A DNA stretch of 64,000 nt from Sulfurovum sp. UBA12169. Its GTDB lineage: Bacteria > Campylobacterota > Campylobacteria > Campylobacterales > Sulfurovaceae. The DNA lies in contig DLUH01000005.1 of the NCBI GenBank assembly GCA_002742845.1, positions 248,001 to 312,000 of the forward strand, given 5' to 3'. Position 1 is the first letter of the stretch; each line of letters opens with the position of its first letter. The position numbers and the translations under genes are program-made. Positions 42,754-52,532 of this stretch are shown piece after piece. Below the pieces are notes generated by a model. That model saw only the letters and a list, made by a program, of their open reading frames with translations, had not been told where the DNA came from and did not search any database.

Positions 42754-43440
42754 TTACCTTTCTTCATCCATCTCTTGTATGGCGTCTTGATAATCTTTGT
42801 CAGCATTTTGTTTTGCTTCAAGCTGTTCTTTGGAAACATTGATATCTTGTATCTGTACTGCGGCGCTCTTCTCTTTTTTCACGCCCTCCTGTACTTTGCC
42901 GTCCATCTCCTGTACGGCCTCTTGATAATCCTTGTCGGTGTTTTGTTTAACACCAAGTTGCGCTTTGGAAAGATTGATATCTTGTAGCTGTGCTGCTACA
43001 GTTTTCTCTTTTTCCGCCTCGCCCTGCTCCTTTTTTAACCCTAAAAGCTCATCCTCTTCCTTCTTCAGATTTGAGATTTCTTGCTCTCTTGCTGCCTGTT
43101 CTTCTTTAAGCCGAAGAACTCTTTTTGCTTCTGTACGTAACTTCTCTGCGTCTTGGGTTTCTTTTTCTGAAGGACTTATTCGTTCAGCAGGGGCTTGTGT
43201 GTTTTGTGCCGTCCCGATAGCGGATCTGTTTTCTTCTGTACCGGGTTCAACAAAAATGTCATCCTCTTGCTTGCTCTCTTCTAAAGCTTCTTTTTTTTGC
43301 GCTAAAAGCTTTAGCTCATCAAGAAAAACAGACTGGGCATGATCAATCTTTTGAAGATTCTCTTTCAAATCAAAGGGGTTGTTCTGTGCATTTGCTACGG
43401 TTACTGCAAGCATTATAAGTACGGATAGATATCGTTTCAT
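42754..43440 (-). CDS. Exported coiled-coil repeat protein, CgpA-like
   Basis: A 228-residue protein with a signal peptide (MKRYLSVLIMLAVTVANA) and a charged, Lys/Glu/Gln-rich coiled coil. Two 35-residue units, residues 146-180 and 191-225, are near copies, each with QDIN(L/V)SK and DKDYQ(E/D)A(V/I)QEMD. It occupies the place of C. jejuni cgpA (Cj1670c), a known N-glycoprotein, after recA-eno and a small coiled-coil gene. Three PglB sequons are present: Asn71 (EENRS), Asn156 (DINLS) and Asn201 (DINVS), one in each repeat. Overlaps the preceding gene by four bases. Function unknown. Confidence 0.75.
   Translation of the reverse strand: MKRYLSVLIMLAVTVANAQNNPFDLKENLQKIDHAQSVFLDELKLLAQKKEALEESKQEDDIFVEPGTEENRSAIGTAQNTQAPAERISPSEKETQDAEKLRTEAKRVLRLKEEQAAREQEISNLKKEEDELLGLKKEQGEAEKEKTVAAQLQDINLSKAQLGVKQNTDKDYQEAVQEMDGKVQEGVKKEKSAAVQIQDINVSKEQLEAKQNADKDYQDAIQEMDEER
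42766..42870 (-). repeat. Second copy of the 105-bp coding repeat
   Basis: Encodes residues 191-225 of the CgpA-like protein. It matches the unit at 42901-43005 over its length at protein level, with scattered silent and conservative changes in the DNA, so the duplication is not recent. Confidence 0.7.
42901..43005 (-). repeat. First copy of the 105-bp coding repeat
   Basis: Encodes residues 146-180 of the CgpA-like protein, offset by 45 codons from the second copy. The 30-base linker (residues 181-190) is not repeated. Confidence 0.7.
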
Positions 43441-43694
43441 TCATATTCCTTTGGCTCTAGCTGTTTTAATTCAAAGTACTCTTTTTGAAGCTTTTGGTTT
43501 TCAGACTTCAGATTTTTCTCTTCAATAATCAATCCTTGCTTCTTTTCCTTGAGACTGTTTAAAACAGTAAGAGAATTTTCACCATAAATTAATATACCCA
43601 AATACACACCAAAAAGCAAAATGCCAACCATAGTTATCAAAAGTGTCTTGACTGACAATCCGGCTAACTCTTCAACCTTTTGTGTATCTGTCAT
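43437..43694 (-). CDS. FtsB/DivIC-like small membrane coiled-coil protein
   Basis: An 85-residue bitopic protein: a cytoplasmic N-terminus (MTDTQKVEELAGLS), one membrane helix (about 17-38), then a periplasmic coiled coil (LNSLKEKKQGLIIEEKNLK) ending at residue 85. This is the layout of septum-formation initiators FtsB/DivIC, and it sits between eno and the cgpA-like gene as Cj1671c does in C. jejuni; FtsB is also next to eno in E. coli. Assignment rests on architecture and position, as these proteins share little sequence. Confidence 0.68.
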   Translation of the reverse strand: MTDTQKVEELAGLSVKTLLITMVGILLFGVYLGILIYGENSLTVLNSLKEKKQGLIIEEKNLKSENQKLQKEYFELKQLEPKEYE

Positions 43695-43707
43695 TTTCTT
43701 TCTTTAC

Positions 43708-44991
<1,284 letters not shown>

Positions 44992-45090
44992 TTAGGTTTG
45001 TTATGGGTATAATTTTATCCTATTTTTCCTAAGGAAAGCGCCAGAAAAACTATATGTCCGTCCCTGCCATTAAACCATTTGATGGCTCTT

Positions 45091-46134
45091 TTAATCCTCT
45101 TCTGTGATCTCATCTTGCTCCATGCTAAATGTGCTGCCGCTTACCCCCAAAGCCTCTTTAACTTTTGCTTCAATCTGGGTGCGCAATTGTGGATTTTCCT
45201 TGATGGTCAGTTTTGCGTTTTCTTTTCCCTGGCCCAATTTTTCTGCACCAAAGCTAAACCAAGCGCCCGATTTATCAATAATATCAAGCTTTACGCCATA
45301 ATCGATCAACTCTCCTGTTTGAGAAATTCCCTCTCCAAACATAATATCAAACTCTGCTTGTCTAAACGGAGGAGCTACCTTATTTTTAACGACTTTAGCT
45401 TTAACGCGGTTGCCTATCTGTGACTCCCCTTGTTTAAGCGTTGCTATACGACGCACATCTATTCTTACCGAACAGTAGAACTTTAATGCATTTCCGCCTG
45501 TCGTTGTTTCAGGAGATCCGTACCCCATTGTACCGATTTTCATACGAATTTGATTAATGAAAATGACCGTGGTATTTGTTTTGTGCAAGATTGCTGTAAG
45601 TTTACGAAGCGCCTGAGACATGAGTCGTGCCTGAAGCCCTACATGTGTATCTCCCATATCCCCTTCTATCTCGCTTTTTGGTGTCAATGCAGCCACAGAA
45701 TCCACCACGATAAGTCCTACCGCGCCGCTTCTTGCCAATGTTTCAAGTACGTCAAGCGCCTGCTCTCCGAAGTCGGGCTGAGACACCAGCAGGTTGTCCG
45801 TATCTACCCCTAAATTTTTAGCATACACAACATCCAATGCATGTTCTGCATCAATAAACGCACAAATCATTCCTTGTGCTTGCGCAGATGCGATTGTCTG
45901 CAAAGAAAGCGTTGTTTTGCCCGATGATTCAGGACCGTATATTTCTATAATTCTTCCCTGAGGAATGCCTCCGATCCCCAATGCCATATCAAGCCCAATA
46001 GATCCGGTCGAGATGGTTTCAATGGGCTCAAACTCTTTGTCTCCCAATCTCATCAGCGTCCCTTTTCCAAAGGTCTTGTCTATCTGCTTGATTGCCATAT
46101 CCAGTGCTTTTTGTTTGTTTGCATCCATTGCCAT
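45091..46134 (-). CDS. recA: Recombinase RecA
   Basis: ATP-dependent strand-exchange protein and co-protease. The 347-residue protein from MAMDANKQ has Walker [10 protein letters not shown] (67-75), [17 protein letters not shown] (loop L1/L2 region with [11 protein letters not shown]) and an acidic C-terminus. The ATG at 46134 has AAGGAT eight bases upstream; the earlier ATG at 46140 is too close. Its upstream spacer has a perfect 29-bp palindrome shared with divergent mqnD. RecA would trigger self-cleavage of the S24 repressor at 5798-6454. Confidence 0.98.
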   Translation of the reverse strand: MAMDANKQKALDMAIKQIDKTFGKGTLMRLGDKEFEPIETISTGSIGLDMALGIGGIPQGRIIEIYGPESSGKTTLSLQTIASAQAQGMICAFIDAEHALDVVYAKNLGVDTDNLLVSQPDFGEQALDVLETLARSGAVGLIVVDSVAALTPKSEIEGDMGDTHVGLQARLMSQALRKLTAILHKTNTTVIFINQIRMKIGTMGYGSPETTTGGNALKFYCSVRIDVRRIATLKQGESQIGNRVKAKVVKNKVAPPFRQAEFDIMFGEGISQTGELIDYGVKLDIIDKSGAWFSFGAEKLGQGKENAKLTIKENPQLRTQIEAKVKEALGVSGSTFSMEQDEITEED

Positions 46135-46199
46135 TGTCATATCCTTATCCGTAATTATGAAATTCTAACACCATTTTAATAGGTTACACATAGAAGATA

Positions 46200-46228
46200 T
46201 TAAAATATGTCAAATTGACATATTTTAA
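46200..46228. promoter_or_regulatory. Perfect 29-bp palindrome between recA and mqnD
   Basis: Arms TTAAAATATGTCAA and TTGACATATTTTAA around one central A. Each arm contains TTGACA, so the site covers a potential -35 hexamer on both strands. The arms also contain TGACATA, the core of the boxes beside the S24 repressor. The perfect 14-bp arms in an intergenic region argue for an operator; identity of the binding protein is inferred only. Confidence 0.6.
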
Positions 46229-46281
46229 AAAAAGTTGATCCAAATCCAAACCATGATAAAATACAATTACGCCATAACAAA

Positions 46282-47160
46282 GTGAGTACACCGATGATAC
46301 ATACCATACAACTAGCACACTCTCCTGATGCAGACGATATCTTTATGTATTATGCTATTAAATTTGGCTGGGTAAATACCAAAGATTACATGTTTGAAAA
46401 TATCGCACTAGACATAGAAACACTCAATACAGAAGCACTCAAAGGGACTTATGATGTTTCTGCCATTAGTTTTGGAATGTATCCGCTCATCAAAGACGAA
46501 TACGCCTTGTTGCGTACGGCAGTCAGTTTTGGTGAAGGATACGGTCCCAAACTTATCCGCCTTAAAAACAAAAGACTTAAACACAACTTCAAAGTAGCGC
46601 TTTCGGGCAAATATACTACCAATGCCATGCTTTTTAGAATCTATTATCCTCAAGCGCGTCCCGTCTATATGGACTTTTTGGAAATAGAAGAAGCCGTAGT
46701 AAGCGGAAAAGTTGATGCAGGAGTTTTAATCCATGAGTCAATCTTGAATTTTGATGAGAGTTTGGAGGTTGAAAAAGAGATGTGGGATATCTGGGAAGAG
46801 CTCGCGGGCAAAGGCTTGCCTCTTCCTTTGGGCGGCATGGCTCTAAGGAGAAGTCTTCCTCTCAATCGCGCCATTGATATCGAAGACATTCTTATATCGG
46901 GTGTCAAAGTAGCCAATGAAAGAAAAAAAGAGCTTTGCGCCAAACTGGTTTCAGATAACCTTGTTCGCATCGGCAACACTATGCTCGAAAAATATCTTGA
47001 CATGTATGCTTCGGAGGAGTCAATAGAGCTTTCCAAGCTGCAGATAAAAGCCTTGGACAAACTCTATCAAATCGGTTTTGAGCACAGACTGTGGGAGCTT
47101 CCTCTTCAGACAGAAGATTATCTAATCCCCAAAACGTATAAAGCTTTACGAAATAGCTAA
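46282..47160 (+). CDS. mqnD: 1,4-dihydroxy-6-naphthoate synthase MqnD (futalosine pathway)
   Basis: Cleaves cyclic dehypoxanthinyl futalosine to 1,4-dihydroxy-6-naphthoate for menaquinone. The 292-residue protein has the family opening AHSPDADDIFMYYA, the binding segment TYDVSAISFGMYPL, SFGEGYGPKL and the conserved His in VLIHES, plus LPLPLGGMALRR. Start is a GTG at 46282; an ATG at 46294 is the alternative, and neither has a strong ribosome site. Divergent from recA with which it shares a palindrome. Confidence 0.92.
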   Translation: MSTPMIHTIQLAHSPDADDIFMYYAIKFGWVNTKDYMFENIALDIETLNTEALKGTYDVSAISFGMYPLIKDEYALLRTAVSFGEGYGPKLIRLKNKRLKHNFKVALSGKYTTNAMLFRIYYPQARPVYMDFLEIEEAVVSGKVDAGVLIHESILNFDESLEVEKEMWDIWEELAGKGLPLPLGGMALRRSLPLNRAIDIEDILISGVKVANERKKELCAKLVSDNLVRIGNTMLEKYLDMYASEESIELSKLQIKALDKLYQIGFEHRLWELPLQTEDYLIPKTYKALRNS

Positions 47161-47229
47161 AAGAGAGTTGCATGATGACCGGAAACTCTCAATATGTACC
47201 GTTTACTGCTCAAAAAGGAAGGAAATTTC

Positions 47230-48006
47230 TTGTTTTTTAAAACCATAGATTTTTCTAAGTATTCCAGCATCAAAATAGGACAGCCTGCCAAAGTTCTCAT
47301 GATAGAAGAAGATGATCAAATCCCTCAAGACAGATATCTCATAGGAGGGGCAAACAACCTTCTTCTTTCCCCCAATCCCCCACGGCTGATGATGCTAAGT
47401 AAAGATTTTTCCGCTATTAGCCAAAAAGATGATATGCTCACCATCGGCGCAGCTATACCCACCGGGCGTATGGTTTCTTATGCGAAAAAACACAATATTT
47501 CCGGATTTGAATTCTGCTCAAAGCTTCCAGGAACTCTTGGAGGAATGCTGGCGATGAATGCAGGAGTTAAAGAATATGAAATCTTTAATATTTTGCATTC
47601 TGTTGAAATAAACGGCAAATGGATTCTAGCAGAAGAAATTGAATATGGGTATCGATTTGCAAAACTTGGAGGGATAGCTACGCGCGCGCGCTTTAAGATT
47701 CAAAAGGGCTTTGATCAAGAACTATTGAAAAATCTTCTAAATTTGCGTTCAAATCAGCCTTCTCTTCCAAGTGCAGGCTCAATCTTTAAAAATCCAAAAG
47801 ACGACTATGCCGGCAGGCTTATAGAAGCAACCGGCCTTAAAGGAGCAAAAAAGGGAGATATGCAATGGAGCGAAATGCATGCAAACTTTTTAGTTAACCT
47901 AGGAAAAGGCAGCTTCCGCGATGCCTTATATTTGATAAATCTAGCCAAAGAAAAAGTACACAATACGTTTGGCGTCGACCTGCAAGAAGAGATTAAAATT
48001 CTCTAG
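47230..48006 (+). CDS. murB: UDP-N-acetylenolpyruvoylglucosamine reductase
   Basis: FAD enzyme making UDP-MurNAc for peptidoglycan. About 258 residues. YLIGGANNLLLS is the FAD segment; GFEFCSKLPGTLGGMLAMNAG, SAGSIFKNP and the closing catalytic region TFGVDLQEEIKIL match the short (type II) MurB. A TTG at 47230 is proposed as start, with GGAAGGAAA eight bases upstream and the following IDFSKYSSIKIG as in Campylobacter MurB; the frame could open 12 codons earlier at an ATG lacking a good ribosome site. Confidence 0.88.
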   Translation: MFFKTIDFSKYSSIKIGQPAKVLMIEEDDQIPQDRYLIGGANNLLLSPNPPRLMMLSKDFSAISQKDDMLTIGAAIPTGRMVSYAKKHNISGFEFCSKLPGTLGGMLAMNAGVKEYEIFNILHSVEINGKWILAEEIEYGYRFAKLGGIATRARFKIQKGFDQELLKNLLNLRSNQPSLPSAGSIFKNPKDDYAGRLIEATGLKGAKKGDMQWSEMHANFLVNLGKGSFRDALYLINLAKEKVHNTFGVDLQEEIKIL

Positions 48007-48009
48007 TTT

Positions 48010-48534
48010 TTACCTTGCAGATTCAAAATCGCCCGTTTCTTCATTTTCGTCTGCACATCGCACACATCGAATATAGTTTGACTGGGTCGCTGATCTTGCA
48101 TATTGGTATGCATCCGCAGGAAAAACCACATAATATCTATACCCTTCTGTTGGGGTTGACGTCCAGAAGTCATTATCTCTAGAATTACTAAAAACCTGTC
48201 CTTCTTTTGCATGAACATGTATCAATTCATCAGCGGTAGGCAATCTCCAATCCGAGTATCCGCCATACTCTAAGGCGCGGCAGTAGTTGACTGCATGACC
48301 CCATTTTCCGGCCTTTCCGATAGAACCCTCATTTTTAAATGCGCCATCCTCTGCATCCGTATAGTGTTGATCCTGCCACATCAGCCGTGTATCTTCCTCC
48401 ATATAGACCCTGTCGGTCTTGCAAGATGCTTCCCCTATTTGAGCCGTTTGTGGCAAGGCAGGCGAAATATCTCCCCCTCCCATCAATAATGACACCATCA
48501 CTCCCATCCATCCGCCCACAACACTTTTTTTCAT
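48010..48534 (-). CDS. Exported DUF1566 (Lcl-type) domain protein
   Basis: A 174-residue protein with a hydrophobic N-terminus (VVGGWMGVMVSLLMGGG), probably a signal peptide, and a DUF1566 domain: RLMWQDQHYTDAEDG, AVNYCRALEYGGYSDWRLPTADEL, DFWTSTPTEG and a final IRCVRC. Four or more Cys suggest disulfides in the periplasm or at the surface. The domain is widespread, related to C-type lectin/formylglycine folds, with no general function. Convergent with murB, three bases apart. Confidence 0.78.
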   Translation of the reverse strand: MKKSVVGGWMGVMVSLLMGGGDISPALPQTAQIGEASCKTDRVYMEEDTRLMWQDQHYTDAEDGAFKNEGSIGKAGKWGHAVNYCRALEYGGYSDWRLPTADELIHVHAKEGQVFSNSRDNDFWTSTPTEGYRYYVVFPADAYQYARSATQSNYIRCVRCADENEETGDFESAR

Positions 48535-48623
48535 TTTTATCCCCTAAAGTACATTATTATAGTTTATGATAATACAGGTTTTATCAAATTAAGCTAAAAC
48601 CGCTTCTTTCTGTTTGTGCTTGA

Positions 48624-49214
48624 CTATCCATGAATTTCGACAAGAACCCCTCTTTCTACAGCATGCCACAGAATATCTATCGCTCTGTTGCTTAGAGCCA
48701 TACACCCCTCAGTCCAGTCATGTACCAGAGTATAACTATCTCCACGTCCGTCCGCATTCCATTTTGGCTGGCCATGAATTGTTATATAGCCCCCGGGATT
48801 TACGCCTTGTGCTTTGGCTGTTGCACTGTCTTGTTTGTTTGGATAGGAGATCATGAACGATCTGTAAAGTCTTGGATCACACTTTTTTCTTGTAACCGTA
48901 TAATTTCCTTCGGGTGTTCGAAAATCCCCCAGTTTTACTTTGTGCCCTTTGTCTCCATTCTTGCCTAAAGAAATACGAAATTCATATACTGCTTTGCCAT
49001 TTTTATACGCATATAATTTTCTCTTTGATTTATACACAACAATTTTATCTATCTTTTTTTCTTTTATGATTTCCGAACCTAACGCCAATGACTTAAGACA
49101 CTCTTTAGTTTCATAAGGCGTCTTGTCTGCTTTTCCGTAAACCACTGGTTTTTTAACGCACCCGCTCATCAGCAATACAAACAGCACACCCGCAACTCCC
49201 AAAAAAAATTTCAT
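48624..49214 (-). CDS. L,D-transpeptidase-like lipoprotein (YkuD domain)
   Basis: A 196-residue lipoprotein with lipobox LLMSGC (Cys19) and a YkuD catalytic domain: KIVVYKSKRKLYAYKNGKAV, FRTPEGNYTVTRK, GYITIHGQPKWNADGRG and the catalytic HDWTEGCMALSN with the nucleophile Cys. These enzymes cross-link peptidoglycan or attach proteins to it. A PglB sequon lies at EGNYT. It stands in its own unit between the DUF1566 gene and a cytoplasmic coiled-coil gene. Confidence 0.88.
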   Translation of the reverse strand: MKFFLGVAGVLFVLLMSGCVKKPVVYGKADKTPYETKECLKSLALGSEIIKEKKIDKIVVYKSKRKLYAYKNGKAVYEFRISLGKNGDKGHKVKLGDFRTPEGNYTVTRKKCDPRLYRSFMISYPNKQDSATAKAQGVNPGGYITIHGQPKWNADGRGDSYTLVHDWTEGCMALSNRAIDILWHAVERGVLVEIHG

Positions 49215-49307
49215 TTTTTAAACTCTTTAATCTGATATTTTCGCATAGTCAAAAATTTTAGTGTCCAAATATTTCTCTCTTTAACGGCAACAAAAACATT
49301 ATTTTTA

Positions 49308-49694
49308 TCAGCCCCAGTCTTGATTATGGCGTTCTGCTTTGTGTTTCTCTTTTTTGTAAGAGATTCCATTTTTTAATTTTTGCAGCCGATTAAGCTGGGT
49401 CATATGCGCCTCTCTCATCTCGTTAAGCTGTACATCATTAAATTCTTTTGATATACAGATTTGCTCATAAACTTTTTGTATATATATTTTAAGCTGGCGA
49501 TGATATTCAGAATCGAGCTGCACCTCTGTTTTTTCATCCAGTTTTTTTTTCAGCTGATCCAATTTGGCAATCATACTCTGCGCATCCATATGAACGTCTC
49601 GAAACATCCGAAAAAGATTTTTAGCAATTTTTTCAAGTTCGGCAATATACTTTTGTCGATGATATTTATCAATTTGTTTTTGCGTATATCTCAT
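49308..49694 (-). CDS. Uncharacterised coiled-coil protein
   Basis: About 128 residues, highly charged and helical throughout, starting MRYTQKQIDKYHRQKYIAEL. No domain was recognised, no signal peptide and no membrane helix. AGAGGA lies six bases before the ATG at 49694. Predicted coiled coils are at about residues 33-56 and 65-110. It follows tpx in the same direction but beyond the tpx terminator, so is probably transcribed alone. Function unknown. Confidence 0.6.
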   Translation of the reverse strand: MRYTQKQIDKYHRQKYIAELEKIAKNLFRMFRDVHMDAQSMIAKLDQLKKKLDEKTEVQLDSEYHRQLKIYIQKVYEQICISKEFNDVQLNEMREAHMTQLNRLQKLKNGISYKKEKHKAERHNQDWG

Positions 49695-49770
49695 ACCCAA
49701 TCCTCTAAAAGAGTGCTTTTATGGTGTATTCTAGCATGTTTTTTGCAATAAAGTATTTTTTAAAAGAGTA

Positions 49771-49806
49771 AAGAAAAGATAAACGCTCTTGGCAAGAGCG
49801 TTTATC
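49771..49806 (-). terminator. Rho-independent terminator of tpx
   Basis: On the minus strand a 13-bp perfect stem, GATAAACGCTCTT with AAGAGCGTTTATC, closes a 3-base loop and is followed by TTTTCTT. It starts 12 bases after the tpx stop. This is the clearest intrinsic terminator of the window. Confidence 0.92.
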
Positions 49807-49817
49807 TGGAAGAGGAG

Positions 49818-50339
49818 TTATTTTGAAGCAGCTTCTTTTGCAGCAGTAAGTGCTTCTTCATAGTTAGGTTCGGAAGTAATTTCCGGTACAAGTTGCTTAT
49901 AAGCCACATTGCCGTCTTTTCCGACAACAAAGATCGCTCTGGCTGTTATGCCCGCCAAAGGACCATCGGCCAACAGCACACCGTAAGCATTTGCAAAATC
50001 TTTATTTCTAAAATCTGAACATACCTTAATATTATCGATTCCGGCTGCGCCGCACCATCTCGCTGCTGCAAATGGCAGATCCATAGACACAGTAACAACT
50101 TCTACACCTTCTAGGCTCGCCGCTTCCTGGTTAAATCTTCTTGTTTCAGCGTCACACACACCTGTATCAAGTGACGGTACTGCTATAACCATTTGTACTT
50201 TTCCTTCGCCGCCGACTGTCTCGTTTTGGAGCATTGGATTACAGTTTACCACTGTTACCGTTGGCGCTTTATCGCCCACATTGATTTGCGTTCCTGCCAA
50301 GTTGCATACGATATCGTTTTTGAATGTTACTGTTGCCAT
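49818..50339 (-). CDS. tpx: Thiol peroxidase Tpx
   Basis: Atypical 2-Cys peroxiredoxin that reduces hydroperoxides using thioredoxin. The 173-residue protein has the peroxidatic Cys in SLDTGVCDAETRRF, the resolving Cys in IKVCSDFRNKDFANAYG, and GPLAGITARAIFVV. Usual family length. Monocistronic: a strong terminator follows and a 70-base spacer precedes it with AAGGAAAAGAG before the start. Periplasmic in some species, but no signal peptide is seen here. Confidence 0.96.
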   Translation of the reverse strand: MATVTFKNDIVCNLAGTQINVGDKAPTVTVVNCNPMLQNETVGGEGKVQMVIAVPSLDTGVCDAETRRFNQEAASLEGVEVVTVSMDLPFAAARWCGAAGIDNIKVCSDFRNKDFANAYGVLLADGPLAGITARAIFVVGKDGNVAYKQLVPEITSEPNYEEALTAAKEAASK

Positions 50340-50409
50340 CTCTTTTCCTTTTTTAATTGTTTTGTGAAAGCATTATGACCTAAATAGGATAAAATAACTC
50401 TTAATTAAA

Positions 50410-50835
50410 TTATTTCTTTATATCCTTTTTCAATTTTATCTCTTTTTTGCTTTGTTTCAGCACCCGAACAAATGCCGCATCAGCGTCATTTTTATAATCG
50501 CTTTGTACCTTATAGTAACACGTAAAACCTTTTTTTATTTCTAGACGCACATATCCGTCAAAATCACTCCCCGTACTTTTAACCACGGGATTATTGCAGT
50601 CGCCCACATGATATTTTGTCAACTCTACCCGATATTCGCATTCAGGAGTATCTTTCATGCCCAGCGCTTCTTCAATTGCTGTTTTATCGTTTTGGCTATA
50701 AACTGCATAATGAAGACACGGAAGAACCAAAGAGTCATTGTTTTCACAAAAAGAAGAATAAACAGGATACTTTTCTTTGCACCCAAGAAGAATCATCACC
50801 AAGGCCGCATAAAAAAAATATCGTTTGCGCTGCAT
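50410..50835 (-). CDS. Uncharacterised lipoprotein
   Basis: A 141-residue protein with lipobox MILLGC (Cys19), then about 120 residues with five more Cys (in SSFCENND, LPCLHYAV, ECEYRV, VGDCNNP, FTCYYKV), suggesting disulfide bonds outside the cytoplasm. A PglB sequon is present at ENNDS. The C-terminus is lysine-rich. It begins three bases after the preceding gene. No family was recognised. Confidence 0.7.
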   Translation of the reverse strand: MQRKRYFFYAALVMILLGCKEKYPVYSSFCENNDSLVLPCLHYAVYSQNDKTAIEEALGMKDTPECEYRVELTKYHVGDCNNPVVKSTGSDFDGYVRLEIKKGFTCYYKVQSDYKNDADAAFVRVLKQSKKEIKLKKDIKK

Positions 50836-50838
50836 CGT

Positions 50839-51228
50839 CTAGCCCACAATTCCTTTTACCCAGGCTTCCATTGTAGTGTTAGCTTCCGGATTTGGCGCTT
50901 CCAAAAAGCTTATGACGAAAGCATTATCCACTTCAGCCACCCCGATACTTCTTGGTCTGACAGCCAAAACTTCAGCTTTTGACAACACTTTGCCAAAACA
51001 ACAAATAATATTTTTTGCCGCTTTTATCTCATCGGCAATTTGCCCCGCTTCTAAACTTTTGGTATGCGCGTAGTGATCAAATTCGCCTATATACGTTGCT
51101 ACCGGATGGGCTTCTATCTGTTCTTTTAGATAAGCTAAAATCTCGTCTATAGTCTTATGGCGCGTTTCGTTTTTGTTCACCTCCAAGGTGAACACCGGAT
51201 ATTTTTCCATAACAGTTATTTGTTTCAT
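50839..51228 (-). CDS. Conserved uncharacterised protein
   Basis: A 129-residue soluble protein with no signal peptide or membrane helix. Visible features: TLEVNKNETRHKTIDEILAY near residue 15, HPVATYIGEFDHYAHTKSL, a Cys pair in NIICCFGK, and PRSIGVAEVDNAFVISFLEA. A small alpha/beta fold is likely. I believe similar proteins occur across Campylobacterota but cannot name a function. Co-transcribed with the lipoprotein three bases downstream. Confidence 0.68.
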   Translation of the reverse strand: MKQITVMEKYPVFTLEVNKNETRHKTIDEILAYLKEQIEAHPVATYIGEFDHYAHTKSLEAGQIADEIKAAKNIICCFGKVLSKAEVLAVRPRSIGVAEVDNAFVISFLEAPNPEANTTMEAWVKGIVG

Positions 51229-51351
51229 TGACTCTTCTCTTTAGTTTTTATAAAATTTTACTATTATTATGCTTATAATAATTATAATCTATGAAAATAG
51301 TATGAACTCGAAAAATCAATTTCGAATCTATGCTTTTAACAGACTTTATTT

Positions 51352-52521
51352 TTACATACCTGGGAGTCTTGGGATATTTCCAAGCTTTGAATTTTTACAA
51401 TACCATCCCCATCCTTTTTTCATCCAATGCCCAATCCACGGCAACGGTATCATTTTGCCGCCTCTGTCATCCCTGTAAACAAAAGCCGCGCCGCTGCCTG
51501 TATCCATAACACACAAAATATTAAGATGCTCCATGTAGCTTAGTTTTGAATCGATATTTTGGATACGCTGAAAAATATTATAGGCTGTATTTCTTGCCAT
51601 TACCTCGGCCACATGTCCCTGCTTTGCTCTCCATTCGGGCCCCATCAGTGAAGCCGAATCCCCAATGGCATAAATACCTTCCAAGCCTTCGACTTCATTA
51701 TATTCATTTGTAACGACAAATCCGGTATCGCTAAGAGGCAGTCCGGAAGAAGTCAGTACATTGTGGCCTGTGCCTGCGGAAATAAACATGGTCAAATCAG
51801 AATCCAGTTTCGTTTCATCTTCGAAATAAATACCGTCATTCTCAAAGCGTGCAATCTTTGAGCCTATTTTTGTTTGGATATTGTACATTTTAAACATCTT
51901 GTCCATCATATACAGCGCTTTTTCGCCCATCTTCGCACCAGGTTTTTCCATAGGAGCAAAAAAGGTAAGAGCAAAACGCTCTCTCAATCCTTTTTTCTTA
52001 AGCAAGGTATCTATGTTAAAAAGTACCTCAAATGCAGGGCCTCCGCGTACGGCAGAAGTATCTTTCGGGTTGCCGCCAAAGCCTATGGCAATCTTTCCTT
52101 CCCCTTTGGCTATTAAGGCGTTTAGGCGCTCATGAAGCATGGTGGCTTCTTCAGGCTTTCCGCAAATAGAAAGCGTATGCTCCATACCCGGATGCTGTAT
52201 TTTATCTTGACCCAATGCAACGACGATATAGTCATATCCTTCCAAAATACGCCCGCTTTGAAGCGTTACTTTTTTTTCTTCCGCCTCAAACTGTGTGACA
52301 GGATCTACGATCAGCATAAACCCGTGCTTCATTGCTAATTTATCTAAAGGAATACTCACGTCCTCTTTTGTTGCGCCTCCGGTAGGAATCCAAATTGATG
52401 TAGGGTAAATATAAAAATAGTCCCGGTCACTCACCAATGTTACGTCCAGTTCGTTTTTGCGCAAATAGATTGCTGCTTCAATACCTGCAAATCCGCCGCC
52501 CAATACCAATACTTTTGCCAT
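51352..52521 (-). CDS. Sulfide:quinone oxidoreductase-like FAD oxidoreductase
   Basis: A 389-residue two-dinucleotide-binding-domain flavoprotein. FAD site VLVLGGGFAGIEAAIYL at the start, GYDYIVVALGQD, and the second FAD motif GIYAIGDSA near residue 290. Candidate redox Cys are in LSICGKPEE and NILCVMDTGSGAAF, the latter like the C-terminal region of SQR enzymes; the typical pair is not certain, so an NDH-2-like quinone reductase is the alternative. The hydrophobic, Trp-rich C-terminus (WIGHWMKKGWGWY) fits membrane attachment. Twelve bases after ccoG. Confidence 0.78.
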   Translation of the reverse strand: MAKVLVLGGGFAGIEAAIYLRKNELDVTLVSDRDYFYIYPTSIWIPTGGATKEDVSIPLDKLAMKHGFMLIVDPVTQFEAEEKKVTLQSGRILEGYDYIVVALGQDKIQHPGMEHTLSICGKPEEATMLHERLNALIAKGEGKIAIGFGGNPKDTSAVRGGPAFEVLFNIDTLLKKKGLRERFALTFFAPMEKPGAKMGEKALYMMDKMFKMYNIQTKIGSKIARFENDGIYFEDETKLDSDLTMFISAGTGHNVLTSSGLPLSDTGFVVTNEYNEVEGLEGIYAIGDSASLMGPEWRAKQGHVAEVMARNTAYNIFQRIQNIDSKLSYMEHLNILCVMDTGSGAAFVYRDDRGGKMIPLPWIGHWMKKGWGWYCKNSKLGNIPRLPGM

Positions 52522-52532
52522 ATTTTCTCCTT

